From NCBI GenBank assembly GCA_016879935.1, contig JAACJQ010000343.1, forward strand, positions 1 through 64,000: 64,000 nucleotides of DNA. The letters are read 5' to 3'. Every line of letters starts with the position of its first letter. Within the stretch, counting starts at the first letter, position 1. The stretch is from Archangiaceae bacterium (GTDB lineage Bacteria; Myxococcota; Myxococcia; Myxococcales; Myxococcaceae). The notes beneath the pieces were generated by a model. That model was not told the DNA's origin, did not search any database, and was given only the letters and a program-made list of their open reading frames with translations. A program made the position numbers and the translations under genes. This document shows positions 28,815-37,114 of the stretch, in pieces.

Positions 28815-29222
28815 TCACGGCGGCAGCGAATAGGTGACGACGGCGTGCGCGCAGACGTCGGTCGACGAGGCGGAGCGCAGCGCGACCTCACCCACTGCGA
28901 GCGTGCGGCCGAGCTTGAGCATCGTCGCGTCGGCGATGAGATCCTCCGCCTTTGGCCGGCGCAGGAAGTTGATCGACAGGTTCGTCGTCACCGCGAGCGG
29001 CACTTCGCCGATGGCCGACAACACCAGCGCGTACATGGCGGTGTCAGCCAGGGCCATCATCGTCGGCCCCGAGATGGTGCCGCCCGGCCGCAGGTGGGTC
29101 GGGTGAAACTCGATCGCGAGCTGCGCGGTCTTCCCGTCGGCGGTTCGCACCCTGGGAATGTCGACGCCAGGGAACGCCTTCACCAGAAACGCTTCGATCT
29201 CGGCAGCAGTCATTCCAGCCAT
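28815..29222 (-). CDS. PaaI-family hotdog-fold thioesterase
   Basis: The 135-residue protein has the hotdog signature HLRPGGTISGPTMMALADTAMYALV, with the active-site Asp in ADTAMY, and a matching beta stretch (LAVTTNLSINFLRRP). PaaI-type thioesterases hydrolyse acyl- or aryl-CoA thioesters. ATG at 29222 is preferred; a second ATG lies 9 bases inside. The long upstream frame is the antisense of the DUF6986 gene. The two genes start 43 bases apart and diverge. Confidence 0.87.
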   Translation of the reverse strand: MAGMTAAEIEAFLVKAFPGVDIPRVRTADGKTAQLAIEFHPTHLRPGGTISGPTMMALADTAMYALVLSAIGEVPLAVTTNLSINFLRRPKAEDLIADATMLKLGRTLAVGEVALRSASSTDVCAHAVVTYSLPP

Positions 29223-29264
29223 GCGCGGCTTCTCCTCCGCGGGGCGGCACCGTACAAGCGGCGC

Positions 29265-30557
29265 ATGGTTCTCTCCGACGCCGTCGTCATCGATCTCGTC
29301 AAGGCCGCGCAGGCCGACTTCACCGCGCGCTTCCCGGGAGATCGCGGCCGGCGGCAACCGCTCCACGTCGTCTACGGCGGCATGCACCTCTTCTCGGCCG
29401 AGACGCCGGCGAAGCTGGCCCAGGTCGCGAGCACGATGCTGCAGACGTACGCGCCGACGCCGGCCGACCTCGCCAGGCTCTTCTCGCTCGACGAAGCCAT
29501 CGCCGCAGAGGTGCACGCGCGCGTGACGACGAAGCTCGCGACCGAAGCCGTCGAGGACTACCGAATCGACTCTGAAGACGGCTACGGCCATCGGCCCGAC
29601 GAGGAAGAGAGCGGTCACGCGAAGCAGGCGGCGGAGCAGGTCGCGAAGCTCATCTCGACGGGAACACCGCCGCCCTTCCTCGGGCTGCGCATCAAGCCGC
29701 TGTCGGTCGAGCTGGCGACGCGCGCGCTGACCACGCTGGGCATCTTCCTCACGACGCTCGGCAACAAGACGCCGCCGGGCTTCATCATCACGCTGCCGAA
29801 GGTGACCGACCCGCGGCAACTGCGGGCGCTCGTCGCGGCGCTGGAGCGGGTCGAGTCGCGGCTGTCACTTCCTCCGCTCCGCATCGAGGCGATGATCGAA
29901 TCGGGTCCCGGGCTGTACGACTCGAAGGGGCGACTCACCCTGCCCTCGCTGATCGATGCGTCGAAGGGCCGGCTCTTCGCAGCGCACGTCGGCGCGTACG
30001 ACTACACGGCATCGCTCGACATCGCCGCGCCGAAGCAGCGGCTCGACCACCCCGCGTGCGATCACCTGCGCCACCTGATGAAGACGGCCTTCGCGGGCAC
30101 CGGCGTCTTCCTCGCCGATGGAGCGACGACCCAGCTCCCCATCGCTCCGCACAAGGCAGCCACGACGGACGCGCAGCGGGCCGAGAACGCGAGTGCGATT
30201 CATGCGGCCTGGCGAGCCCACGCGAAGAACATCGAGCACGCGCTCGATCAGGGCTTCTTCCAGGGCTGGGACCTGCACCCCGGTCAGCTCGTGCCACGCT
30301 ACGTGAGCTCGTTCGCGTTCTTCCTGAGTCAGCGCGAGGCGATGACGAAGCGGCTGTCGAACTTCGTTGCGCAGCTGGGACAGGCGACCGCGGTGGGAAC
30401 GTCGTTCGACGACGCGGCGACGGGGCAAGGCCTGCTCAACTTCTTCCTGCGCGGCTGGTCGTGTGGCGCATTCACCGAAGCCGAAGTGCAGGCGACCGGG
30501 CTCACGCTCGAGCAGCTGCGCACGCGCGACTTCGCGAAGCTCCGCGCGATGCGCTGA
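29265..30557 (+). CDS. Aldolase/citrate lyase-like protein (DUF6986 family)
   Basis: The 430-residue protein resembles the pyruvate kinase-like TIM-barrel group (HpcH/HpaI, citrate lyase beta, malate synthase). FLGLRIKPLSVELATRAL, IEAMIESGPGLYDSKGR (a Glu typical of metal binding), LFAAHVGAYDYTASLDIA (an Asp/Tyr pair as in citrate lyases), FQGWDLHPGQLVPRY are visible. It probably cleaves or condenses an oxo-acid with acetyl-CoA or pyruvate, but the substrate is unknown. ATG at 29265; the long upstream frame is antisense to the lipoprotein. Confidence 0.75.
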   Translation: MVLSDAVVIDLVKAAQADFTARFPGDRGRRQPLHVVYGGMHLFSAETPAKLAQVASTMLQTYAPTPADLARLFSLDEAIAAEVHARVTTKLATEAVEDYRIDSEDGYGHRPDEEESGHAKQAAEQVAKLISTGTPPPFLGLRIKPLSVELATRALTTLGIFLTTLGNKTPPGFIITLPKVTDPRQLRALVAALERVESRLSLPPLRIEAMIESGPGLYDSKGRLTLPSLIDASKGRLFAAHVGAYDYTASLDIAAPKQRLDHPACDHLRHLMKTAFAGTGVFLADGATTQLPIAPHKAATTDAQRAENASAIHAAWRAHAKNIEHALDQGFFQGWDLHPGQLVPRYVSSFAFFLSQREAMTKRLSNFVAQLGQATAVGTSFDDAATGQGLLNFFLRGWSCGAFTEAEVQATGLTLEQLRTRDFAKLRAMR

Positions 30558-31526
30558 TCAGCCCCACTTCACCGAGTCGCCGAACCGGTCGCTCAGCTTC
30601 TTCTTCGTCGCGCGGCTGGCATCGACGCGCAGCAGGTCGAGTCGCTTGAGTCCAGGAAGCAGTTCGGGATCGGCGAAGCGAACGAGCAGCTCGTCGCTCA
30701 GCTCGTTCTCACTCAGCTCGAGGCGCTGCAGCCCGTCGTGTTCGCCTTCGAACAACAGCTCGAACGCTTCATCGGTCAGCTCGTTGGCGGCGAGCGACAG
30801 GTGCCGCAGCCCCATCGAGAAATCAGACGCGAGGAACGCGGCCACCCCTTCGTCCGTCACACCGGCGCGCGAGAGAAAGAGCGTGTCGACCGACAGCTCA
30901 CAGTCGTCGAACGCCGCGAGACCGTCATCACCGATCTCCGAGCCCGAGAGGCTCAACCGGCGCAGCGCCTTGAAGTCCTGCTTCAGCAACGCGCGCAGGC
31001 CATCACCTGACAGCCCACCGCCAGCACACGTGAGCGCCGACAGCCTCGCGACCCTCGGCTTCGCCAACGCGCCGGCCCACGCGTCGAGCGCACCCGACAC
31101 CCGCAGGTGCTCGATGCGATCGAAACACTCGGCCTGCATCGTCTTCGCGAGCTCGGTGCCACGCGGCAGGGAGACGATCAGGTTCGTGATCGGCTCGAGC
31201 GCCATCATCGAGGGCAGCGCGCCGAGGTTGTCTTCGGGAATCATCAACTCGATGACGAAGCCGCGATCGAAACGGAGGTTCGACGCGCCCGCCTTCGTGA
31301 GGTCCGCCGTCCAGCTCGAGAGGTGCGACCGCTCCAACGCGACCTTCTTCGCCAGCAGCTGCTTGCGCTTCGCCGGGTTCGGGCGGCTCGCGAGCTGAAT
31401 GGACGTCGCGACGAACTCTCCGCGCGGCTCGTTCTGCTCCTGCCACCAGTCGGCGTAGACCTGCCTCGGCTCGGGCGCGTCGGGACGATCGGCGATGACC
31501 TGCAACAGCTGCTCGTTGCGCTTCAT
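30558..31526 (-). CDS. TIGR02996 repeat-companion protein with leucine-rich repeats
   Basis: ATG at 31526 overlaps the reverse transcriptase stop as ATGA. The N-terminal region (LLQVIADRPDAPEPRQVYADWWQEQNEPRGEF, residues 5-36) is a clear TIGR02996 domain. Residues 130-320 form leucine-rich repeats (FKALRRLSLSGSEIGDDGLAAF, GLRHLSLAANELTDEAFELLF, GLQRLELSENELSDELLVRF). Such proteins are common in myxobacteria and planctomycetes and are of unknown function. The position makes this a candidate partner or effector of the retron. The stop directly abuts the convergent DUF6986 stop. Confidence 0.82.
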   Translation of the reverse strand: MKRNEQLLQVIADRPDAPEPRQVYADWWQEQNEPRGEFVATSIQLASRPNPAKRKQLLAKKVALERSHLSSWTADLTKAGASNLRFDRGFVIELMIPEDNLGALPSMMALEPITNLIVSLPRGTELAKTMQAECFDRIEHLRVSGALDAWAGALAKPRVARLSALTCAGGGLSGDGLRALLKQDFKALRRLSLSGSEIGDDGLAAFDDCELSVDTLFLSRAGVTDEGVAAFLASDFSMGLRHLSLAANELTDEAFELLFEGEHDGLQRLELSENELSDELLVRFADPELLPGLKRLDLLRVDASRATKKKLSDRFGDSVKWG

Positions 31527-32926
31527 CCCTGCCCCCGCGTCAGCGCCTTCACCTCGCGCTGCCACTTCGCGCCGAGCTCTGGATGCACCATGCGCACCCA
31601 GCTCGCGTAGCCCTCGAGCCACGACTTGAAGTCTTCACGCCCGCGCGCCTGCGACTCGAGCCCGTGCTTCTTCACGTTGTGCAGAATCGCTTTGAAGCGG
31701 CGCCGGTCTTCTCTCGGAATCGAGACCTTCTGATTCACCACGAGCCCCGTCACCATGCGGCGCCCACCAGACCGCATCACGCGGCGTTTGCCGTCGTTCT
31801 CCGAGAAGCCCTCCTGCTGGCAGATGGAGTTCACCCACCACAGGAAACGGCCGAGCCGCTCGGGCTGCTTCTGAAACGAGAACGCGAGGTCGTCGGCGTA
31901 GCGCGTGTACGTCGCGCCGAAGCGGGCACACAGCGCCGTGAGCCGCGCATCGAGCCGGCGGCAGACGATGTTGGCAATGGCGGGAGACGTCGGCGCTCCC
32001 TGCGGCAGACAGCCAGGCCACGCGACGCGGCCATCAGGCAACTTCGCGCGCCACGTCGTCAGGCCCGCGAGCGTCGAGGCCACCTCGGTGTTGTAGCCGT
32101 ACGCCTCGAAGAGCCCTCGTACGCGGCGGTAGTGCACCGAGGGAAAGAACTCCTCGAGGTCGACCTTGACGACGATGGAGGCCCCGACGTGCAGCTGCGC
32201 GTTGGTGACGACCGAACGATCGATCGCGAACCCGTGCGCCGCGCCGTGCAGCGGAATCTTCGAGAGCACCTGGTCGAGCAGCGCGCGTTGAGCCGTGCGC
32301 AGCTTCGCGCGAGGGGCCGCGATTCGACGCGTGCCACCGCTGCGTTTGGGAACATCGAACTCGACGTAGCCCGAGCCTGACGCTGAGCCCGGCCGCATGA
32401 ACGCGGTGAGCTCTTCTTCGGTGACGCCGACCAGCTTCGCGACGTCGGCGCGCGACGAGAGCTTCGGCAGCGACACCTTCGGAGGCGGCTTCGAGCTGCG
32501 GCCGAACAGGCCAGCCCACCAGCCAGACGGGTTCCAGCCTCCAGGCACCAGCGGCGATTCACGATCGGGCGTCCACCGGGAGTCGGGCAGCGCGACGTCG
32601 GCGAGCTTCAGACGTCGAACGCCCGCGCGTGCAGCAGCAGACACGCTGCGGCTCGGGTCCTTCACCATCTTGCGCAGGAGCCTCGCGGCCGGCGCGCGCG
32701 GAAACAGCCCCGACAGACTTCGCACCGCGGCGAGGCGCTCTTTCGGGTCGACGTTCTTGAGCCGCCGCTCCACGCCGACTTCGACGGCGCGGCCAGCGAC
32801 CGCGCGGGCCACCTCGAACTCGGCGAGGTCTGCGTGCTGCTCCAGCAGCTTGACGATCGCGTCGGCGTTCTCGTCGGGTTTCTGAAGCAGCTCCTTCAGG
32901 TCGAGCAGCAGCTCAGCAAGCGCCAT
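31523..32926 (-). CDS. ret: Retron reverse transcriptase with N-terminal HEAT-like domain
   Basis: The 467-residue protein carries RT motifs: VKVDLEEFFPSV (catalytic Asp256), CLPQGAPTSPAIANI (302-320) and YTRYADDLAFSF (YADD at 343-346). Retron hallmarks are NAQLH (242-246, the NAxxH motif) and MVTGLVVNQ (391-399, the VTG motif). The first 110 residues form HEAT-like helical repeats (RLAAVRSLSGLFPRAPAARLLRKMVKDPSRSVSAAARAGV region). Retron RTs copy a neighbouring ncRNA into msDNA, primed from a branching guanosine. Two candidate msr-msd copies lie directly upstream on the same strand. No Shine-Dalgarno is evident before the ATG. Confidence 0.93.
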   Translation of the reverse strand: MALAELLLDLKELLQKPDENADAIVKLLEQHADLAEFEVARAVAGRAVEVGVERRLKNVDPKERLAAVRSLSGLFPRAPAARLLRKMVKDPSRSVSAAARAGVRRLKLADVALPDSRWTPDRESPLVPGGWNPSGWWAGLFGRSSKPPPKVSLPKLSSRADVAKLVGVTEEELTAFMRPGSASGSGYVEFDVPKRSGGTRRIAAPRAKLRTAQRALLDQVLSKIPLHGAAHGFAIDRSVVTNAQLHVGASIVVKVDLEEFFPSVHYRRVRGLFEAYGYNTEVASTLAGLTTWRAKLPDGRVAWPGCLPQGAPTSPAIANIVCRRLDARLTALCARFGATYTRYADDLAFSFQKQPERLGRFLWWVNSICQQEGFSENDGKRRVMRSGGRRMVTGLVVNQKVSIPREDRRRFKAILHNVKKHGLESQARGREDFKSWLEGYASWVRMVHPELGAKWQREVKALTRGQG

Positions 32927-32947
32927 GGCTCGACTTGAGCAGACGAC

Positions 32948-33104
32948 GCTCCCGGAGTCGCGCTTGAGGTTACCTGCCTGCAGAGGAGAGCATGAGTGAA
33001 GAAGCCGCGAGGCGACTCACGCGCCAATTCATTCTTCATGGTGAATCGTGTTCACCCGCGACGTGACATCGCGGAGATGGCTAGCCGAACACGACTCCGG
33101 GAGC
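32948..33104 (-). ncRNA. Retron msr-msd RNA, copy A (RT-proximal)
   Basis: Read on the minus strand, the element begins with GCTCCCGGAGTCGTG (a1, 33104 to 33090) and ends with CGCGACTCCGGGAGC (a2, 32962 to 32948). They pair over 15 bp with one G-U, plus two more U-G/U-A pairs inside. Downstream of a1 come GGCTAGCC (possible branching G in TAGC), a perfect hairpin CCGCGA-TGTCACG-TCGCGG, then an msd-like hairpin GCGTGAGT/ACTCATGC. The 3' end is 22 nt upstream of the RT start codon, the usual msr-msd-ret order. Confidence 0.82.
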
Positions 33105-33146
33105 CGCGAGACCACAGCAGCCCGTTGGCGGTCGTGCAAGGCAGAC

Positions 33147-33303
33147 GCTCCCGGAATCGCGTCTGTGGTTACCTGCCTGCAGAGGACGCCGGGAGTGAAG
33201 AAGCCGCAAGGCGACTCCCGGGCGAATTCATTCTTCATGATGAGTCGTGTTCACCCGCGACGTGACATCGCGGAGATGGCTAGCCGAACGCGACTCCGGG
33301 AGC
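33147..33303 (-). ncRNA. Retron msr-msd RNA, copy B (distal duplicate)
   Basis: Same length (157 nt) and layout as copy A, 199 bp further upstream. a1 is GCTCCCGGAGTCGCG (33303 to 33289); a2 is CGCGATTCCGGGAGC (33161 to 33147), pairing over 15 bp with one G-U, plus two inner pairs. The msr hairpin CCGCGA/TCGCGG is identical. The msd hairpin has become CGGGAGT/ACTCCCG, so both sides changed together relative to copy A. a1 starts 13 bases after the stop of the HEAT/AKR gene on the same strand, so transcription may enter from there. Confidence 0.78.
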
Positions 33304-33315
33304 CGCGGCACCACA

Positions 33316-36036
33316 TCAGGAGCGCGACGGGCCTTCAAGCGGCGAACGAACCTGCGCGCGAAATCGGCGGTCCATCATTCGAACGTGCTCGCCATGCTTC
33401 CGCAGGGCGGCCTCGCGCTCCGCACTCAGTGGAACCGATTCCAGCACGTTGAGGTTCTCTTCGAGCTCGTCGAACGCGCGCGGGGCCGAAAGCACGGTCG
33501 CGACCGAAGGCCCGTGGAGTGCGAAGCGGTAACACTCCTCCGCCGTCGGGAGCGGAGCGGGCGGCACCACCCCGTCGACCTCACGAAGCAGCTGACCGTA
33601 CGACGTCGTCGTGAACGCGATGACGGGAACGCCCTGCGCTTTCGCAGCCGGGAGCAGCCGTCGCTCCGCGCCGGGATGCGCGGCCGAGTAGCGCGTCATC
33701 ACCACCGGCCAACGTCCACGCTCGAGCGCGTCGGCGCCGACGTCACGCAGGTGGGTCGAGAAGCCGAAGGTGTGAATGAGCCCTTCGTGGCGCAACTGCT
33801 CGAGCGTCTCGAGGTTCTCGTCAGACAACCGTGATGGCGAGCGCACCCAGAAGAGCAGGAAGACGTCGAGCGCATCTCTCCGGAGCAACCGCAGCTGGCG
33901 CGTGACGTCCCGGCGTAGAGCCGCGCTCCCCGACTCGTAGCTGCCTGCGATGACCGAGAGCGGTGCCGCGGGCCGGTGCGAGAGGAAGCGCGTGAGCTCG
34001 CGTGAATCGGGCTCCCAGAAGAATGACGTGACACCACGCTCGACGGCGGCGGCGTAGCCAGACGGATCCAGTCCGTTCGCGCCGGAGATCGTGAGTGACG
34101 AGACCTGTACGCCACCGAGCAGCCGAAGGTCTTTGCCGGGAGGAAGCGGTGCATGACGAGCAACCACCGGAGCACTCACCCGTCTCGTCGGCCTCAGCGC
34201 ACGCACCTCGGGGAAGGAGGCCAGCTGCTCGTCGGAGAAGAGGATGGTGAGCGCGAGCAGGTGTTCTCGAACGAGCGCGTCTTCATCGATTCTGCGCAAC
34301 GCTTCATCGAGCACCTGCAGCGCGCCCGCGTCTGCGCCCTTGAGCAAGAACGAATACGCCGTTCGCCGGAGCAGTGGATCTCGCTCTGTCGAGAGGAACG
34401 CCTTCAACGACGCGTGCAGGTTCGAGAGATGCTCGATGGCGGCGACGAACGCCGAGCGCACGGCCTCCGATTCGTCACGCGAGAGCCCGAGCAGCGCCGG
34501 CAGCAGCTCGACGTCCTCAGGAGCGACGAGCGAGCAGGCCGTCACGCGAAGGTGCGCATCGGGTTGGTCGAGAAGTGCGTGGAACGCGGCACGTCGCTCG
34601 CCTGGTTTCAGCGACGCGCGGTGTTTGAGCAGCAACGCCGCAGCCGCCCGTCGCGTCGACGGATCGGGATCTGTCTTCACGACGGCCAGCGCGTGATGTG
34701 GCGTCAGCGCTGCCCGGCGATGCCATGGGTCCTCTGCGGTCCCAGCACGCTCGGCAACCGGCAGCCCCTCGATCGCGAGCGCTCCGGGGGCACCTTCGAG
34801 CGAAGCGCTCTCTCGCAGCACGTCGATTCTCTCGAGCGCACGAGCGGCGAGCACGCGCGCCACCGCCGTCGAAGGGCCGTTCAGAATCGTCTCCGCGATG
34901 GCCTTCAGGTCGGGTCGGCGAACCTGTTCCCACCAGCGAACGATCACCTCGAAGACGTCGGCATGCCGCATCGCCGCCACGACCAGCGCTTCGTTCGACG
35001 GGTCCGACACGAGCGACACCGCAGCCGCGCCTCGAAGCGCCGGTGACTGGTGCGCCAGCAAGCCACGGAGCAGCTCGAGATCGTTCGACTCGCCTTGCTT
35101 CGCCAGCACCGCGCACGCGTACGCGGCCTGACCTGCTCCAATCGCTTTCGCCAGCACGCGCCGTGAGAGCTCAGCGTGATCGATCGGCATCGCCTCGAGA
35201 CAAGCGACCGCGGTGCGGGCCGCGTGAGGAACCCGAGGTTCATCCAGCCACGCGAGCACCAGCTCGGCGACGACGAGGTCCGCGTTTCGGGAGAGCCGCT
35301 TTCGAACCGCCCAGCGCAGCGAGTCGTGCGGCTCTCCCAGCAGCGCGACCAGCGTCGTGCCGTCGACCTCGAGCGACGACCATTGCGCCGCCGTGACCGC
35401 AGGGTCGGCATCGAGGCCCGGCAACGTCGGCGTCGGAGCCGCTTCGTCGCCCTCGTCCGACAGCAGCCACGCAGCCGCGCCGCGCACGAGCGCCGACGGA
35501 GACGACCGCAACGCCTCGAGTCGGGAGACGAGCCGACGATCGTTCCCCAATCGCCGCCACAACGACTGCGTCGCCGAGAGCCGCACCCGCCAGAACGGAT
35601 CATCGAAGGCGGTGAGAATGACGTCGACGCTCTCGTCACTCGCCACCTGCGCCAGCGCCCGAATCACCGCGCGGCGAACCCACCAGGTGTCGTCGTCACG
35701 CAGCGCCTGACGCGCCACCGCCACCAACTCCACGGCGCGACGACGGCCCAGCGCATTCCATGCCGCTTCGCGCACCGACGGCCGTTCGTCACCAACGGCC
35801 TGCAGCAACCACGCAACGACGCGAGCATCGTCGACCTCCGCCAACCGTGGCGGCACGAGCGCACGAACGCCTGCGTCTTCGTCGAAGAGCAGCACCTCAC
35901 GCAACGCGAAGAGATCGGCCGACGACGACGGCACGAGGCGCGTCACCGCCCGTTTACGAACCGCGACGGCGTCGTCGAACAACTCGAAGCGCACGAGTTC
36001 GTCGGGTCGCAGCGTCATCGCCGTGAGATGTGCCAC
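33316..36036 (-). CDS. HEAT-repeat protein fused to a degenerate aldo-keto reductase domain
   Basis: A 906-residue protein (ATG at 36036, or 36018). Residues 1 to about 620 are HEAT/PBS-type repeats (for example DERPSVREAAWNALGRRRAVELV, DPSTRRAAAALLLKHRASL). Residues 630-906 look like an aldo-keto reductase barrel: LRLLGGVQVSSLTISGANG, RRDALDVFLLFWVRSP, LRHEGLIHTFGFSTH and a late EELEENL helix. The catalytic tetrad is not recognisable: the usual DxxxxYG site reads EPDSRELTRF, the Lys strand reads SVIAGSYES, and the catalytic His is replaced in FLLFW. It probably binds a ligand or cofactor without reductase activity. It ends 13 bases before retron RNA copy B. Confidence 0.78.
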   Translation of the reverse strand: MAHLTAMTLRPDELVRFELFDDAVAVRKRAVTRLVPSSSADLFALREVLLFDEDAGVRALVPPRLAEVDDARVVAWLLQAVGDERPSVREAAWNALGRRRAVELVAVARQALRDDDTWWVRRAVIRALAQVASDESVDVILTAFDDPFWRVRLSATQSLWRRLGNDRRLVSRLEALRSSPSALVRGAAAWLLSDEGDEAAPTPTLPGLDADPAVTAAQWSSLEVDGTTLVALLGEPHDSLRWAVRKRLSRNADLVVAELVLAWLDEPRVPHAARTAVACLEAMPIDHAELSRRVLAKAIGAGQAAYACAVLAKQGESNDLELLRGLLAHQSPALRGAAAVSLVSDPSNEALVVAAMRHADVFEVIVRWWEQVRRPDLKAIAETILNGPSTAVARVLAARALERIDVLRESASLEGAPGALAIEGLPVAERAGTAEDPWHRRAALTPHHALAVVKTDPDPSTRRAAAALLLKHRASLKPGERRAAFHALLDQPDAHLRVTACSLVAPEDVELLPALLGLSRDESEAVRSAFVAAIEHLSNLHASLKAFLSTERDPLLRRTAYSFLLKGADAGALQVLDEALRRIDEDALVREHLLALTILFSDEQLASFPEVRALRPTRRVSAPVVARHAPLPPGKDLRLLGGVQVSSLTISGANGLDPSGYAAAVERGVTSFFWEPDSRELTRFLSHRPAAPLSVIAGSYESGSAALRRDVTRQLRLLRRDALDVFLLFWVRSPSRLSDENLETLEQLRHEGLIHTFGFSTHLRDVGADALERGRWPVVMTRYSAAHPGAERRLLPAAKAQGVPVIAFTTTSYGQLLREVDGVVPPAPLPTAEECYRFALHGPSVATVLSAPRAFDELEENLNVLESVPLSAEREAALRKHGEHVRMMDRRFRAQVRSPLEGPSRS

Positions 36037-36092
36037 GCGCCTCGCGCGAAGAGAATCAGCGAATCACGAGCGCTGCGTCTACAGTGCGCGCC

Positions 36093-36758
36093 ATGCCCGA
36101 CATGATGGCCATCGTGAGCAAGGCGGTCTTCGAGAAGGAGCACCCTGGCGCGAAACCCGGCTCGACCCTGCCCATCGAGGTCTACCGCTCGACGCACAAG
36201 GCGTTCGAGAAGCTGAAGACGGGTGGCCGGCTCTTCCTCGTCACCGCGCGGCCCGACGATGTGCTCTGGCTCGTGGCCGTGCTCGACGGGCTCACCTTCG
36301 ACGGCAAGCAGTGGAACTCGAAGCCCAACCGCACGCCCATCACCGACATCACGCCGCTCAAGGGCAGCCTCACGTTCGACTCGGGCAAGGGCATCACCGC
36401 GGCGCCCGGTCAGCTCGGCATGTCGCTGCAGACTCCGCGCGTGTTGACGCCGGCCGACGCTCAACTGCTCGGTGGAAGTGGCGCTGCCTCGGAGGGCGCA
36501 CCGGCCAGCGCGACGCGAAACCTCACCGCGCACGAGCCCGTCACCGCCCTGCCCTGTCTGTGCAGCAAGTGCATCGCGAAGGCGCCCGAACGCGCGACCG
36601 CGAAAGACATGAGCTTCTTCCGCATGTCGGCCGAAGCGCACGGCCGCACGCTGCACTTCTGGGTTCCCGACGAGCTGGCGGAGACGAAGCGCGCCGTGCA
36701 GCAGTCCGTCGCTGGAGCGATGCGCGTGAAGCTGAAGAAGGCGCGCGTCAGCCCTTGA
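36093..36758 (+). CDS. Hypothetical protein with CLCSKC cysteine cluster
   Basis: A 221-residue cytoplasmic-type protein starting MPDMMAIVSKAVFEKEHPG. The first half (GGRLFLVTARPDDVLWLVAVLDGLTFDG) looks like a small alpha/beta domain. Near residue 155, LPCLCSKC could bind zinc through its three Cys, followed by FFRMSAEAHGRTLHFWVPDEL. I do not recognise the family. The start was chosen from MPDM; an upstream ATG at 36030 would add 21 residues inside the divergent region. It overlaps the convergent Skp-like gene by 11 bases. Confidence 0.7.
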   Translation: MPDMMAIVSKAVFEKEHPGAKPGSTLPIEVYRSTHKAFEKLKTGGRLFLVTARPDDVLWLVAVLDGLTFDGKQWNSKPNRTPITDITPLKGSLTFDSGKGITAAPGQLGMSLQTPRVLTPADAQLLGGSGAASEGAPASATRNLTAHEPVTALPCLCSKCIAKAPERATAKDMSFFRMSAEAHGRTLHFWVPDELAETKRAVQQSVAGAMRVKLKKARVSP

Positions 36759-37077
36759 GCGGGCCGCCGGCGTCGACCTTCGCGATGACTTCCTTCGTGA
36801 GGTCTTCGCCCGTCGACCACACCACGGCGCCCTTCTCGAGCACCGCGTCGAGCTTCTTCTGCTTGGCGAGCTCGGCAATAACCGGCTTCGCGCGGTCGAT
36901 CACCTGCTGACGAAGGCTCGCCCGCTTCTGCTCGAGCTGCGCCAGCACCTCGCGCTTCTTGTCCTCGGGCTGCGACTTGGCGTCGGCCCACGTCTTCTCG
37001 AGCGCCTTCGCGGCGTCGGCGCCGACCTTGCTCGAATCCAGCAGCTGCGCGGTGTCGATGATTCCAATGGTGGCCAT
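36748..37077 (-). CDS. OmpH/Skp-like coiled-coil protein without signal peptide
   Basis: The 109-residue protein begins MATIGIIDTAQLLDSSKVG and continues as a long charged helix (EKTWADAKSQPEDKKREVLAQ...), ending KLDAVLEKGAVVWSTGEDLTKEVIAKVD. This is the Skp/OmpH pattern (short strand, coiled-coil arm, closing strand), but the usual cleaved signal peptide is missing, so the protein would stay in the cytoplasm unless an upstream start is used. The upstream in-frame stretch to 37380 is antisense to the next gene and contains no plausible signal. Confidence 0.7.
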   Translation of the reverse strand: MATIGIIDTAQLLDSSKVGADAAKALEKTWADAKSQPEDKKREVLAQLEQKRASLRQQVIDRAKPVIAELAKQKKLDAVLEKGAVVWSTGEDLTKEVIAKVDAGGPLKG

Positions 37078-37114
37078 ATGGATCTTTTCTAGTGCCTCGG
37101 CATAGGGTGCCGCC

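Larger units (their letters stand above)
32945..33321. repeat. Tandem direct repeat, period 199 bp, holding the two retron RNAs
   Basis: Two copies, 32945-33122 and 33144-33321, align without gaps at an offset of exactly 199 bases. Long identical blocks include GGTTACCTGCCTGCAGAGGA and the stretch from GTGTTCACCCGCGACGTG to ATGGCTAGCCGAAC. About 21 bases of non-matching spacer separate them. The region has no credible open frame. It is the only gene-free stretch over 300 bases in the window. Confidence 0.92.

Noticed and set aside
28164-29264. Long upstream extension of the DUF6986 gene
   Set aside because: The extension is antisense to the Cys-rich lipoprotein and the thioesterase. The domain begins after ATG 29265.
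32945-33321. CRISPR array or insertion-sequence ends
   Set aside because: The two copies are long (about 178 bp) with no short regular spacers and no transposase gene. Their internal inverted repeats fit retron RNA.
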